From positions 1 to 64,000 of the forward strand of contig JAZRWI010000070.1 of NCBI GenBank assembly GCA_045599645.1: a DNA stretch of 64,000 nt, in the 5' to 3' direction. This document shows positions 6,996-14,914 of this stretch, in pieces. The position numbers were made by a program, and so were the translations under genes. The notes beneath the pieces were generated by a model. It ran no database searches. It was given only the letters and a program-made list of their open reading frames with translations, and was not told the DNA's origin. Source of the DNA: RUG334 sp045599645. Its GTDB lineage: Bacteria; Muiribacteriota; Ozemobacteria; Ozemobacterales; Ozemobacteraceae. Position 1 is the first letter of the stretch. Each line of letters starts with the position of its first letter.

Positions 6996-7565
6996 TTAAT
7001 GCTGTCTGAAGTCGATATCGGCTTTGGGAGTGTGCTTTTGATTATATTTATTTACCTTAATACCAATAATTATACTGATAAGTAAGATTACTGGAAAAAT
7101 TATTAAAAGTGCGTATTTCCGTAGAAAAATACGCATATTATCCCATCTGAAAAATGATAGATAATCGATATCTGGTCCAGTTTTTACCCATTTTTCGTAA
7201 TGCGTTTTACAATCTTTAAAGGGTGAACCATGATAAGTGCAATATGGATATCCAATTCCTGATTTATCGCCTTCAAGAGAGATGCCATAGCTGCATTCTT
7301 TTCTATGCGATTTTAGAGTGGTGATGTAAATATATTCTTGTTTTATTTTTGCTATATATGCTTCAAAATTTTCTGGAGTAATTTCTTCTGTAAGCACTGT
7401 GTTTGTTTTCAATTGGTATTTTTTTATAGAATCACGCAGGCTCAGTAAAATCTTATTACAGCGTTCTTTTCTATCCATATTATTAAATGCGTAAGCATTA
7501 GTTGAAATTGCAGTAATGAACAGACAGAGTATCACGAACAAAAGCTTGCAATATTTTTTCTGCAT
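6996..7565 (-). CDS. Secreted protein with C-terminal membrane anchor and Cys/HG motif, function unknown
   Basis: This 189-residue protein has a signal peptide (KLLFVILCLFITAISTNAYA). An extracytoplasmic domain of about 110 residues contains Cys at ~36 (ERCNKILLSLRDSIKKYQ) and CSYGIS, then IGYPYCTYHGSPFKDC. A C-terminal membrane helix (ALLIIFPVILLISIIIGI) and a basic tail complete it. The spacing of C...N..SI..Y and the C-x-YHG motif recur in the N-terminal domain of the LysM protein at 18.6-21.2 kb (QCKANRQSI, CSYHGGDE), so the two appear to share a module. It is convergent with the cytochrome gene, four bases away. No enzymatic motif is visible. Confidence 0.55.
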   Translation of the reverse strand: MQKKYCKLLFVILCLFITAISTNAYAFNNMDRKERCNKILLSLRDSIKKYQLKTNTVLTEEITPENFEAYIAKIKQEYIYITTLKSHRKECSYGISLEGDKSGIGYPYCTYHGSPFKDCKTHYEKWVKTGPDIDYLSFFRWDNMRIFLRKYALLIIFPVILLISIIIGIKVNKYNQKHTPKADIDFRQH

Positions 7566-7694
7566 ATTATTTTGCCTGCACTTTAAATGTAGTTATACTG
7601 CTAACATAACACAATGCTGTTAGTTTTTCCATTTCTAAGGTTTCGTTAGCTTCCTGCCGATTATTATAGAAGAAAATTATTATATGGTGGCAAA

Positions 7695-9299
7695 ATGAAA
7701 CGAATCCTTTGTGTGGGACTGCTTTTGATAGCATCCCTAATGATGTGCACTAGCTTCACAGGCTGTTGTAATTCTGATATAAACACTATTGATGTTTATT
7801 CAACCTATGTTTCCAGCGAACCTTCTAATCTTGACCCCGCCAGAGGGGTAGACGTAAACGAAGGTGTTATACAATCTAGAATTTTTGATGGTCTTGTAAG
7901 GTATAATGAAAAAATGGAGCTTGTTCCTGACCTTGCAGAATCATGGACTGTTTCAGAGGATGGCCGCGAATATATATTCAATTTAAGAAAAAATGTAACC
8001 TTCCATAATGGGCAGAAATTTACTTCTGCTGACGTTGTTTTTACTTTTGATAGAATCTTGAATCCCAAGACTTCGTCACCTAGAACATGGGTTCTTGAAA
8101 GAATTCTAGGTGCCGAAGACCGTATGAATGGCAAGACCGATTTTACTGCTGGTTTGAATGCAATAGATGAAAACACTGTTGCTATCAGATTGTCAGAACC
8201 ATTTGCACCGTTCATGAGTTTGCTGACTATGCCAGCCTGCTATATTCTTCCTTCAGAAAGTAAAGATAAATTCAGTGACCCTTCTTTCTTCGAAAAACCG
8301 GTTGGAACAGGTCCATTCTACGTAGCAGACCGTGTTAGAGATAGCTATATTCACCTTAAAGCCAACGATAGCTATTTCCTCGGCAAACCAAAGATTGAAA
8401 ATTTCCTTGTCAGAATTATTACAGAAAATCTTAAGGCTGAGCTTGAATTTGAATGTGGTTCAATCGATATGGTTCAGCTATATCCTTCTAATTACGACCG
8501 TTTCAAGGCAATGCCTGAATACAAGGACAAGATTGCAGATATTCCTGCTATGAATGTTCACTATATTGGTTTTAACAATCAGGCTGCACCATTTGATAAT
8601 CCAAAGCTTCGCAAAGCTCTTAACCTGCTGGTAGATAGAGAAAAAATCATTAAGGCTATTTATTCAGGCCGTGCTGTTCCCGCGAAGGGAAGCATTCCTC
8701 CAGGAATCTCAGGCTATACTGATGCAGAAACTGGTATTTGCTTTAATCCTGAAGAAGGTATGAAAATGCTTGCAGAGCTTGGTTATAACAGCTCTAATCC
8801 ACTCAGCTTTGATTTGTATCAGAAGTCTCAGCAGTCTGCATTTGAAGTTACCAGATTCTTCCAGGGTGAAATGAAGAAATACGGTATTAACGTTAATATC
8901 AAGCCTATGGAATGGAGCGCTTTAAAAGACGCTATTAACAAGGGTGAAGCACCTGCCTTCTATATGAACTGGTATGGCGATTATCCAGATGGCGAAAACT
9001 TCCTTAACCCGTTGTTCCATTCTAAGAACTGGGGTTCAGGCGGTAACAGAGCTCGTTTTAAAGATGATGAAATAGATGCATTGCTTGACGAGGCAGTAAA
9101 AATTACTGATGAAAAACTCCGCGCTGAAGCCTATGACAAAATTAACAGAAAGGTCATAGACTTAGCTCCTTGGATATACCTGTGGCATTGCAGCGAAAGC
9201 TATCTGGCAGGTCCCAGAGTTGAACATATAGATTTCTATCCAATGTTTCTCAACGATCGCGGCATAAATATTTCACTGAAGCAGAATCATCAAAACTAA
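7695..9299 (+). CDS. Peptide/solute-binding lipoprotein of an ABC importer (SBP_bac_5)
   Basis: The 534-residue protein carries a lipoprotein signal ending CTSFTGC (lipidated Cys near residue 23). It then has the DppA/OppA-family core: EPSNLDPARGVDVNEGVIQS, WTVSEDGREYIFNLRKNVTF with FTSADVVFTFDRI, and the closing AYDKINRKVIDLAPWIYLWH. It would capture short peptides, or possibly another substrate such as nickel or an opine, outside the membrane and deliver them to the permeases encoded next. The family's usual length is 500-550 residues. Genes downstream (two permeases and a C26 peptidase) follow within 0-17 bp. No ATPase gene is present in this operon, so the ATP-binding subunits must be encoded elsewhere. 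Confidence 0.88.
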   Translation: MKRILCVGLLLIASLMMCTSFTGCCNSDINTIDVYSTYVSSEPSNLDPARGVDVNEGVIQSRIFDGLVRYNEKMELVPDLAESWTVSEDGREYIFNLRKNVTFHNGQKFTSADVVFTFDRILNPKTSSPRTWVLERILGAEDRMNGKTDFTAGLNAIDENTVAIRLSEPFAPFMSLLTMPACYILPSESKDKFSDPSFFEKPVGTGPFYVADRVRDSYIHLKANDSYFLGKPKIENFLVRIITENLKAELEFECGSIDMVQLYPSNYDRFKAMPEYKDKIADIPAMNVHYIGFNNQAAPFDNPKLRKALNLLVDREKIIKAIYSGRAVPAKGSIPPGISGYTDAETGICFNPEEGMKMLAELGYNSSNPLSFDLYQKSQQSAFEVTRFFQGEMKKYGINVNIKPMEWSALKDAINKGEAPAFYMNWYGDYPDGENFLNPLFHSKNWGSGGNRARFKDDEIDALLDEAVKITDEKLRAEAYDKINRKVIDLAPWIYLWHCSESYLAGPRVEHIDFYPMFLNDRGINISLKQNHQN

Positions 9300-9316
9300 A
9301 GAAAAGAGAACTAAAA

Positions 9317-10276
9317 ATGCTAGAATTTACATTAAGAAGAATTGCCGGAACAATCCCTGTTTTGCTAGGCATCATATTCGTAATTTTCTCTGTTCTTTAT
9401 CTAATCCCTGGTGATCCTGCTCTTACTATTGCAGGCCCTAGAGCCAGTGAAGCAACTGTTGAAAGAATCAGAACTGAAATGGGACTTAACGAATCGTTTC
9501 ATGTAAGATTTTTTACATATGTTAAAAAGGTTTGCTGTGGTGACTTAGGAACATCTGTTCTTACTGGCAGACCAGTTCTAAAATCTCTTTGTGAAAAGCT
9601 TCCATATACCTTGAAGCTTGCTTGTGTTGCCATGGTAATCTCAATTGTCATTGGCATACTTATGGGAATCATAAGTGCAATAACAAGGGGAAAATGGCTG
9701 GACAGACTTTGCACTCTGCTCTCCGTAACGGGTATTAGTATCCCGGTCTTCCTGTCAGGTCTTGTAATTCTTTATGTTTTTGCTATTAAACTCAGATGGT
9801 TCCCGGCTTCTGCAAGTTCACCAATTATGCTGAAGCACCCATTGCTTACATTCATTCTTCCTGCTGTTACACTTGGGGTTCGTTCAGCAGCATTCCTGGC
9901 CAGAATTGTTAGAAGCAGCATGATTGAAGTCCTGAATCAGGATTTCATCAGAACTGCCAGAGCCAAGGGCTTGAGCCCATATAGAATCCTGTTCAGACAT
10001 GGACTGTTTAATGCTCTTGTGCCCGTAATAACAGTAATTGGTCTCGATCTTTCCAGCTATCTCAATGGTTCCGTTATTGTAGAAACCATATTCGACCTCC
10101 CAGGCATTGGAAGATTTGCTATGGATGCAATTCTTCAGCGCGATTACCCGATTATCCAAGGGGTAGTTCTGATGGGTGCTGTAATCTTTATCGTAGTAAA
10201 TCTTTTGATAGACCTCTTCTACGCTTGGATAAATCCAAAAATCCGTGATGAAATGATGGGGAAGAGTGCAGCATGA
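9317..10276 (+). CDS. ABC transporter permease, DppB/OppB type
   Basis: The 319 residues start with LEFTLRRIAGTIPVLLGIIF, the typical first helix of DppB-like permeases. LIPGDPA and the EAA loop region follow (FIRTARAKGLSPYRILFRHG, residues ~210-230) that contacts the ATPase. C-terminal FDLPGIGRFAMDAILQRDYPI is diagnostic of the family. About six membrane helices are visible. It lies 17 bp after the binding-protein gene and overlaps the next permease by four bases. The pair would form the channel of a peptide importer. Confidence 0.9.
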   Translation: MLEFTLRRIAGTIPVLLGIIFVIFSVLYLIPGDPALTIAGPRASEATVERIRTEMGLNESFHVRFFTYVKKVCCGDLGTSVLTGRPVLKSLCEKLPYTLKLACVAMVISIVIGILMGIISAITRGKWLDRLCTLLSVTGISIPVFLSGLVILYVFAIKLRWFPASASSPIMLKHPLLTFILPAVTLGVRSAAFLARIVRSSMIEVLNQDFIRTARAKGLSPYRILFRHGLFNALVPVITVIGLDLSSYLNGSVIVETIFDLPGIGRFAMDAILQRDYPIIQGVVLMGAVIFIVVNLLIDLFYAWINPKIRDEMMGKSAA

Positions 10277-11133
10277 GTACTAAATCCATTAAAAATTCAA
10301 TTACACAGAATAAAGTATTCAAGCGCCTTACCATTGCCGGCTGGCTAAGCTTGGCAGGGATTTTGCTAGTATTATTAGTAGCTATATTTGCTCCATGGCT
10401 GGCCCCAAACGACCCGATGGATACAAATCCTGACAGACGCTGGGCCGATTCTTCCGGTTACCCGTTGGGCTGTGATAATCTTGGTCAGTGCATCTTATCA
10501 AGAATTATCTACGGTGCAAGGCTTTCACTGATGATTGGCTTTGCTTCACGTCTAGTGGCTTTGCTAGTCGGTTTGTTTGTCGGTCTTGTTGCTGGGTATT
10601 TCGGCGGTTGGCTTGACTGGTTCTTAATGCGAATAGTTGATATGTTCCTCGCTTTCCCAAGTCTATTGCTTTCTATTGCTATTTCTATGTTTATGGGAAG
10701 TGCCCTTGGAACGGTAATCTTTGCTATTGCTATCGTTGGTTGGGCTGAAATGGCTCGCATTATCCGCTCTTCAGCATTGGAACTTCGTTCTTCAGAATAT
10801 GTTGTGGCGGCCAAGACTCTTGGGGCCAGTGATTTCAGAATCATAATGACCCACATTCTTCCAAACTGCCTGCCGATGATTACTGTAATTTTTACTATGG
10901 GAATGGCTACAGCAGTTCTTTCTGAAGCCAGCCTCAGCTTCCTGGGCTTGGGTGTTGACCCGTCTTTGCCAACATGGGGTGGAATGGTTGCTACAGGCAA
11001 GGATTTCATGATTGCAAATCCTCAGCTTGTTGTTTATCCAGGCTTATGTATTGCGTTTCTTGTTATTGTATTTAACATATTCGGTGATGAATTGAGAGAT
11101 ATATTAGACCCATCAAGGAAAGGAAACTTCTAA
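10273..11133 (+). CDS. ABC transporter permease, DppC/OppC type
   Basis: This 286-residue permease has the N-terminal cytoplasmic tail and first helix of DppC (AGWLSLAGILLVLLVAIFAP). It then has NDPMDTNPDRRW, PLGCDNLGQCILSRIIYGAR, an EAA loop (EYVVAAKTLGASDFRIIMTH) and the family's SEASLSFLGLGVDPSLPTWG. It pairs with the upstream DppB-like subunit, with which it overlaps by four bases. The next gene, a C26-type peptidase, starts one base after its stop. Confidence 0.9.
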   Translation: MSTKSIKNSITQNKVFKRLTIAGWLSLAGILLVLLVAIFAPWLAPNDPMDTNPDRRWADSSGYPLGCDNLGQCILSRIIYGARLSLMIGFASRLVALLVGLFVGLVAGYFGGWLDWFLMRIVDMFLAFPSLLLSIAISMFMGSALGTVIFAIAIVGWAEMARIIRSSALELRSSEYVVAAKTLGASDFRIIMTHILPNCLPMITVIFTMGMATAVLSEASLSFLGLGVDPSLPTWGGMVATGKDFMIANPQLVVYPGLCIAFLVIVFNIFGDELRDILDPSRKGNF

Positions 11134-11134
11134 T

Positions 11135-11884
11135 ATGACTGAAAAAAGACCTCTGATTGGTATTCTTTATTCAGACTGTGCTGTTCGCGATAACGATATG
11201 CGTATCCGAACCTATGTTTCCAGAAAATATTCAAATGCTATTCTGAGAAGTGGTGGCGACCCTGTTTTGTTGCCAGTGCCGTTCATTCCAAACGGAATGA
11301 GCTTATCAGAACTTCATAGATTAGCTGAAAGATATCTTGGGCTGGTAGATGGAATTTTGCTTGCTGGTGGCGAAGATATTCACCCGAAATATCAGGATGA
11401 AGACCCAATTCCTGCACTTGGCAACGTTAACCCGCTTCGTGATGAATTCGAACTGATTATTACCGAACTGGCTTATAATAAATTCAATAAATCAATATTT
11501 GGCATTTGCCGCGGAATGCAGGTTATTACCATCGCATTAGGCGGTATGGTTCACCAGGATATTTCCCAGTTAGCTTCTGTTCAGCATATGCAGACTTCTC
11601 CAAGATGGTCACCATCGCATTTTGTTACCTTTGCCAAGGATACTAAGCTTGCTAACATAGCTGGTGATGACAGATTGATGGTTAATTCCTTCCATCATCA
11701 GGCTGTTAAGGCAGTGCCTTATGGATTCTCTACTGCTGCTGAAACCTCTGATGGAATCGTGGAAGCAATTGAAGCAACCAATGAACATTTTTGCTTGGGC
11801 GTTCAGTGGCATCCAGAAGAACTTTTCGAAACGGACGAATTTGCAAAAAGATTATTCTCTGCATTCGTAGATTCTTGTAAGTAA
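11135..11884 (+). CDS. Peptidase C26 / gamma-glutamyl hydrolase-like class I glutamine amidotransferase
   Basis: The 249 residues form a class I glutamine amidotransferase-like hydrolase. The nucleophile is Cys125 in FGICRGMQV, and the His-Glu pair sits in GVQWHPEELF near residue 225. DGILLAGGEDIHPKYQ is the PuuD/C26 block. PuuD cleaves gamma-glutamyl-GABA, and relatives open gamma-glutamyl or gamma-D-glutamyl bonds. Being fused tightly to a peptide importer operon, it may process imported gamma-glutamyl peptides; that link is inferred from position. Confidence 0.82.
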   Translation: MTEKRPLIGILYSDCAVRDNDMRIRTYVSRKYSNAILRSGGDPVLLPVPFIPNGMSLSELHRLAERYLGLVDGILLAGGEDIHPKYQDEDPIPALGNVNPLRDEFELIITELAYNKFNKSIFGICRGMQVITIALGGMVHQDISQLASVQHMQTSPRWSPSHFVTFAKDTKLANIAGDDRLMVNSFHHQAVKAVPYGFSTAAETSDGIVEAIEATNEHFCLGVQWHPEELFETDEFAKRLFSAFVDSCK

Positions 11885-11893
11885 AGCTCTGTT

Positions 11894-12790
11894 ATGATTT
11901 CTCCAATATTTGTATCGTTAAGACCAAAACAATGGATAAAGAACCTGTTGGTTTTTGCCGCCTTATTCTTTTCTGAAAAAGGCTTGATTTTTTCCTGGGA
12001 AGCCTGGGTTTATACTGTCATTGGTTTTATGACATTTTGCGGCTTATCAGGTAGTGTATATATTCTTAATGATTTGATTGATATTTCAAAGGATAGACTG
12101 CATCCAGTAAAGAGCCTGCGCCCTTTGCCTTCGGGACAATTATCTGTAAAGGACGCCAAAGCTTCTTTGCTGCTGATTTTGATTATTAGCCTTTTTGTTG
12201 CCTGGAAAATTTCCGGCCTTTTCTTTGGGGTAGCTCTTGGCTATTTTATGCTGAATCTCGCTTATAGCTTTAAGCTTAAAAGAATTGTCATTCTTGATGT
12301 AATGTGTATTGCCTTAGGCTTTGTGCTTAGAGCCATTGCCGGGGTAGGGGCTCTTAAAACCTTATCACCAGACATATATATATCACATTGGCTTGTTCTT
12401 GCTACTTTTATGCTTGCTATGTTCTTGGGCTTAACTAAACGCCGTCAGGAAATTGTGAATCATGAAGAGAATGCTGTTCAGCAGCGCGGTGTTCTTGCTG
12501 ATTATTCCCCGGAATATATAGACCAGATGACTTCTATTCTGGCTACAGTGGCTATAATTACCTATACCTTCTACACTGTAAGTAGTGATACTGTTGCTAA
12601 GTTTGGAACTACTCACCTTGTATATACTGTTCCGATTGCTCTTTACGGAATACTCAGATACTTATACCTGATTCACTTAGAGGATGAAGGCGAAAACCCA
12701 ACCGATTTAATCATTCGCGACAAACCACTTCTTTTCTGTGGCATTATCTGGATACTTTCCGCCATATCAATCATCCACTATTTCCACTAA
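11894..12790 (+). CDS. UbiA-family prenyltransferase, decaprenyl-phosphate phosphoribosyltransferase type
   Basis: The 298 residues form about eight membrane helices. The first Asp-rich motif is YILNDLIDISKDRLHPVKSL followed by RPLPSGQ, the pattern of the branch that transfers phosphoribose from PRPP to a polyprenyl phosphate (first step toward decaprenylphosphoryl-arabinose). The N terminus SLRPKQWIKNLLVFAALFF is also typical. The second Asp-rich region includes ILDVMCIALGFVLRAIAG. Homologues occur far outside mycobacteria, where the product is less clear. It may belong to the upstream operon (9 bp after the peptidase), but a functional link is not obvious. A doubled repeat element follows. 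Confidence 0.75.
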   Translation: MISPIFVSLRPKQWIKNLLVFAALFFSEKGLIFSWEAWVYTVIGFMTFCGLSGSVYILNDLIDISKDRLHPVKSLRPLPSGQLSVKDAKASLLLILIISLFVAWKISGLFFGVALGYFMLNLAYSFKLKRIVILDVMCIALGFVLRAIAGVGALKTLSPDIYISHWLVLATFMLAMFLGLTKRRQEIVNHEENAVQQRGVLADYSPEYIDQMTSILATVAIITYTFYTVSSDTVAKFGTTHLVYTVPIALYGILRYLYLIHLEDEGENPTDLIIRDKPLLFCGIIWILSAISIIHYFH

Positions 12791-12795
12791 CTTTT

Positions 12796-13054
12796 GCAAC
12801 GGATAACAGGATAACTGCAGATGTAGCAGGCCAAGCAGGACATTTTTAGCCTCGGTATTAGAAGGTCTGTGATTTCCCTTAAGAAAGTCTGCTCTATATG
12901 AGACTTCTCAGGTAATTTATAAACACAAGCTTTCGCTTAGCAGGTATATGGTTAGGTTAAGCAGTAATTCTCTAATACCGAGGCAAAAAAACAGGCTGTT
13001 TTTCCGACCATCGGTCTTTGGCTGTTTATCCGCAAATATCCTGTTATCCGTTGC
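12796..13054. repeat. Nested-palindrome interspersed element, copy B
   Basis: The outer arms are GCAACGGATAACAGGATA (12796 on) and TATCCTGTTATCCGTTGC (ending 13054), a perfect 18-bp inverted repeat. The inner arms GCCTCGGTATTAGA (12849-12862) and TCTAATACCGAGGC (12971-12984) are a perfect 14-bp inverted repeat flanked by T and A runs. The loop holds GAAAG...CTTTC at the place where copy A has GAATG...CATTC. It lies directly after the UbiA-like gene. Confidence 0.88.
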
Positions 13055-13298
13055 TGATGGCTGTAGCAGGCCAAACAGGACTATTTGTTAGCCTCGATAT
13101 TAGAAGGTCTGTGGTTTTCTTTGAGAAAGTTTATGCTATATGAGACTTCTCAGGTAATTTATAAACATAAGCTTTCGCATAGCAGGTATATGGTTAGGTT
13201 AAGCAGTAATTCTCTAATACCGAGGCAAAAAAACAGGCTGTTTTTCCGACCATCGGTCTGCTTGGCTGTTTATCCGCGAATATCCTGTTATCCGTTGC
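13055..13298. repeat. Nested-palindrome interspersed element, copy C (tandem to B)
   Basis: This copy lacks its own left outer arm and is joined directly to the right arm of copy B. Inner arms are GCCTCGATATTAGA (13091-13104) and TCTAATACCGAGGC (13213-13226). GAAAGTTTATG (13125-13135) pairs with CATAAGCTTTC (13166-13176) over 11 positions with one G-T wobble. The right outer arm ends at 13298. Confidence 0.88.
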
Positions 13299-13311
13299 TG
13301 ATACTAGTGGC

Positions 13312-13340
13312 TTGCTATCTTTTTCCCATCGTGATAGTAT
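13312..13340 (+). promoter_or_regulatory. Promoter, probably leaderless, of the 13348 operon
   Basis: TTGCTA (13312-13317), a 17-bp spacer and TAGTAT (13335-13340). The ATG at 13348 is 7 bp past the -10 box, where transcription itself would start. No Shine-Dalgarno sequence can fit. Confidence 0.6.
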
Positions 13341-13347
13341 CTAAACT

Positions 13348-14478
13348 ATGGAAACGGGAAAAATCGAAATTCTATTAATTGAATTAGCCGGGGCTTCTAT
13401 CAAGAATAAGCTGTCCTGGCGTCATTCTTTATCCCGTTCAGCACCTCTCGGCCTGTATTGCTTAAAGGCTTTAAGTTCCGAAAGAATCAGTGTAATTGAT
13501 GTTCCAGTCAGCCAGATAACAGATATGCTCAGCATTTATTCTGAAGCACCTCTGAAGGCCGTTATCTGCAGATTACCGGAAGATCCTGATGTAGATAAAA
13601 TCAAAAAGATCCTGGTAGCTGTTAGGGAAGCTTATCCTAATGCCAAGATTGCTTGCAATTACATTACTGAAGATATTGTTAAAGAATTTGATTTCGTTAT
13701 AAACGGAACCGGTAAAACCTCTGTTCTTCGTATTCTGCGTGGTGACGTTCTTACGGGCTACTGCGATGATATGAAAAATGATATGGTTTCATTTGTTGAG
13801 GCCCCAACAGAACATTTGATTGATGTAGGCTATAATATACTACCCGAAAAATGGCTTTCCGTTCATAATATTGAAGTATTCCAGCCTTGGATGGGATTAG
13901 TAGAATTCTCTTCAACGCTATTTACTTATCCAGGCTTAGAAATAATGACTGGTTTATTAAACTGGCTAAAAGATTCAGGTTTTAATGCTATACATTTCAA
14001 TCCGAATAAATGGGCAGTTGAAGATATTAACAGGCTTAGGGCAACAATTTTAAAGCTAAAGCTAACAATAAGCATTTCATTTTTAAGTATAGAATTCGTA
14101 AAGTATTCAGAAATACTTGTTCCGCTAAAAAGCATATGGCTTCATAATCCACAGGCTTCAAGAATAGACGAAGTAATTCAGAAGCTGAAGGAAATAAGAG
14201 ATGCTGGTTTCGAAGCTTCAATGCAGATTGATTATTGCTGGTTTGGTGGTGGAACCACTCTTGCAGCCTGCAGGTATATTGATCATCTTGTAATAAATGA
14301 TGAATATAAATGGAACAATATTGAACTCAAAAAGTTCACTCAACGTTTTTGGGGAGCAAAGAGCCGTTTCTTCAGACGCTTATTCGGTTTAAGAACAGCT
14401 GCAGAACTGATTATCTTTATGAAGAATTCATACGCTTTGCTTGATACACTCTTTTTGCCAGACGAAGGTGGAAGGTAA
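13348..14478 (+). CDS. B12-binding/radical-SAM-like protein lacking the Fe-S cysteines
   Basis: The 376 residues start with a Rossmann-like segment (KIEILLIELAGASIKNKLSW, SRSAPLGLYCLKALSSE, INGTGKTSVLRIL). This resembles the cobalamin-binding half of B12-dependent radical SAM proteins, which typically read APLGL..L and GEGE. A barrel-like half follows (EFSSTLFTYPGLEIMTGLLN, DSGFNAIHFNPNKW). Where a radical SAM enzyme would have CxxxCxxC, this reads SSTLFTYPG, without a cysteine. It is therefore either a catalytically dead relative or an unrelated fold; I favour the former at modest confidence. It heads an operon with aroQ (5 bp) and a U32 peptidase. Confidence 0.45.
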   Translation: METGKIEILLIELAGASIKNKLSWRHSLSRSAPLGLYCLKALSSERISVIDVPVSQITDMLSIYSEAPLKAVICRLPEDPDVDKIKKILVAVREAYPNAKIACNYITEDIVKEFDFVINGTGKTSVLRILRGDVLTGYCDDMKNDMVSFVEAPTEHLIDVGYNILPEKWLSVHNIEVFQPWMGLVEFSSTLFTYPGLEIMTGLLNWLKDSGFNAIHFNPNKWAVEDINRLRATILKLKLTISISFLSIEFVKYSEILVPLKSIWLHNPQASRIDEVIQKLKEIRDAGFEASMQIDYCWFGGGTTLAACRYIDHLVINDEYKWNNIELKKFTQRFWGAKSRFFRRLFGLRTAAELIIFMKNSYALLDTLFLPDEGGR

Positions 14479-14483
14479 ATAAA

Positions 14484-14906
14484 ATGATATATGTTGTTAA
14501 TGGACCCAATTTGAATCTTCTTGGTCGCCGTGAACCTGAAAAATACGGTAACCTTTCCTTGAAAGACATTAATCATGACTTGGAAGAAACGGCCTTTTGC
14601 AATAACGAAGAACTTAAATTTTTCCAAAGTAACTCAGAAGGCGAAATAATTGATTTTATGCAGTCTTTGCCGCCTAAGTCCAGAATAATTCTTAATCCTG
14701 GTGCATTGGCTCATACCAGTATAGCTTTAAGAGATTGTATTACAGCTATAGAAGCTCAGGTTATTGAAGTTCATATAACAAATATTTATGCCAGAGAAGA
14801 ATTCAGACACAATTCTTACATCAGCGCTGTTGCTCAGGGTGTTATAAGCGGCCTCGGAACAGACGTTTATCATTTGGCGCTTACCTGGTTTCTTGAAAGA
14901 GAATAA
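14484..14906 (+). CDS. aroQ: 3-dehydroquinate dehydratase, type II
   Basis: The 140-residue protein has all blocks of the dodecameric type II enzyme. VVNGPNLNLLGRREPEKYG contains the catalytic Tyr and the Arg of the flexible lid. FQSNSEGEIIDFM, NPGALAHTSIALRDCI and EVHITNIYAREEFRHNSYIS supply substrate-binding residues and the catalytic His. It dehydrates 3-dehydroquinate to 3-dehydroshikimate in aromatic amino acid synthesis. One variation is Ala in NPGALAHTS where Thr or Tyr is usual. It lies 5 bp after the degenerate radical-SAM-like gene and 8 bp before the U32 peptidase gene. Confidence 0.93.
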   Translation: MIYVVNGPNLNLLGRREPEKYGNLSLKDINHDLEETAFCNNEELKFFQSNSEGEIIDFMQSLPPKSRIILNPGALAHTSIALRDCITAIEAQVIEVHITNIYAREEFRHNSYISAVAQGVISGLGTDVYHLALTWFLERE

Positions 14907-14914
14907 TTTTAGAA

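Noticed and set aside
13085..13378. 97-residue frame across repeat copy C
   Set aside because: It runs through the palindromic element and into the 13348 gene in another frame; no start signal.
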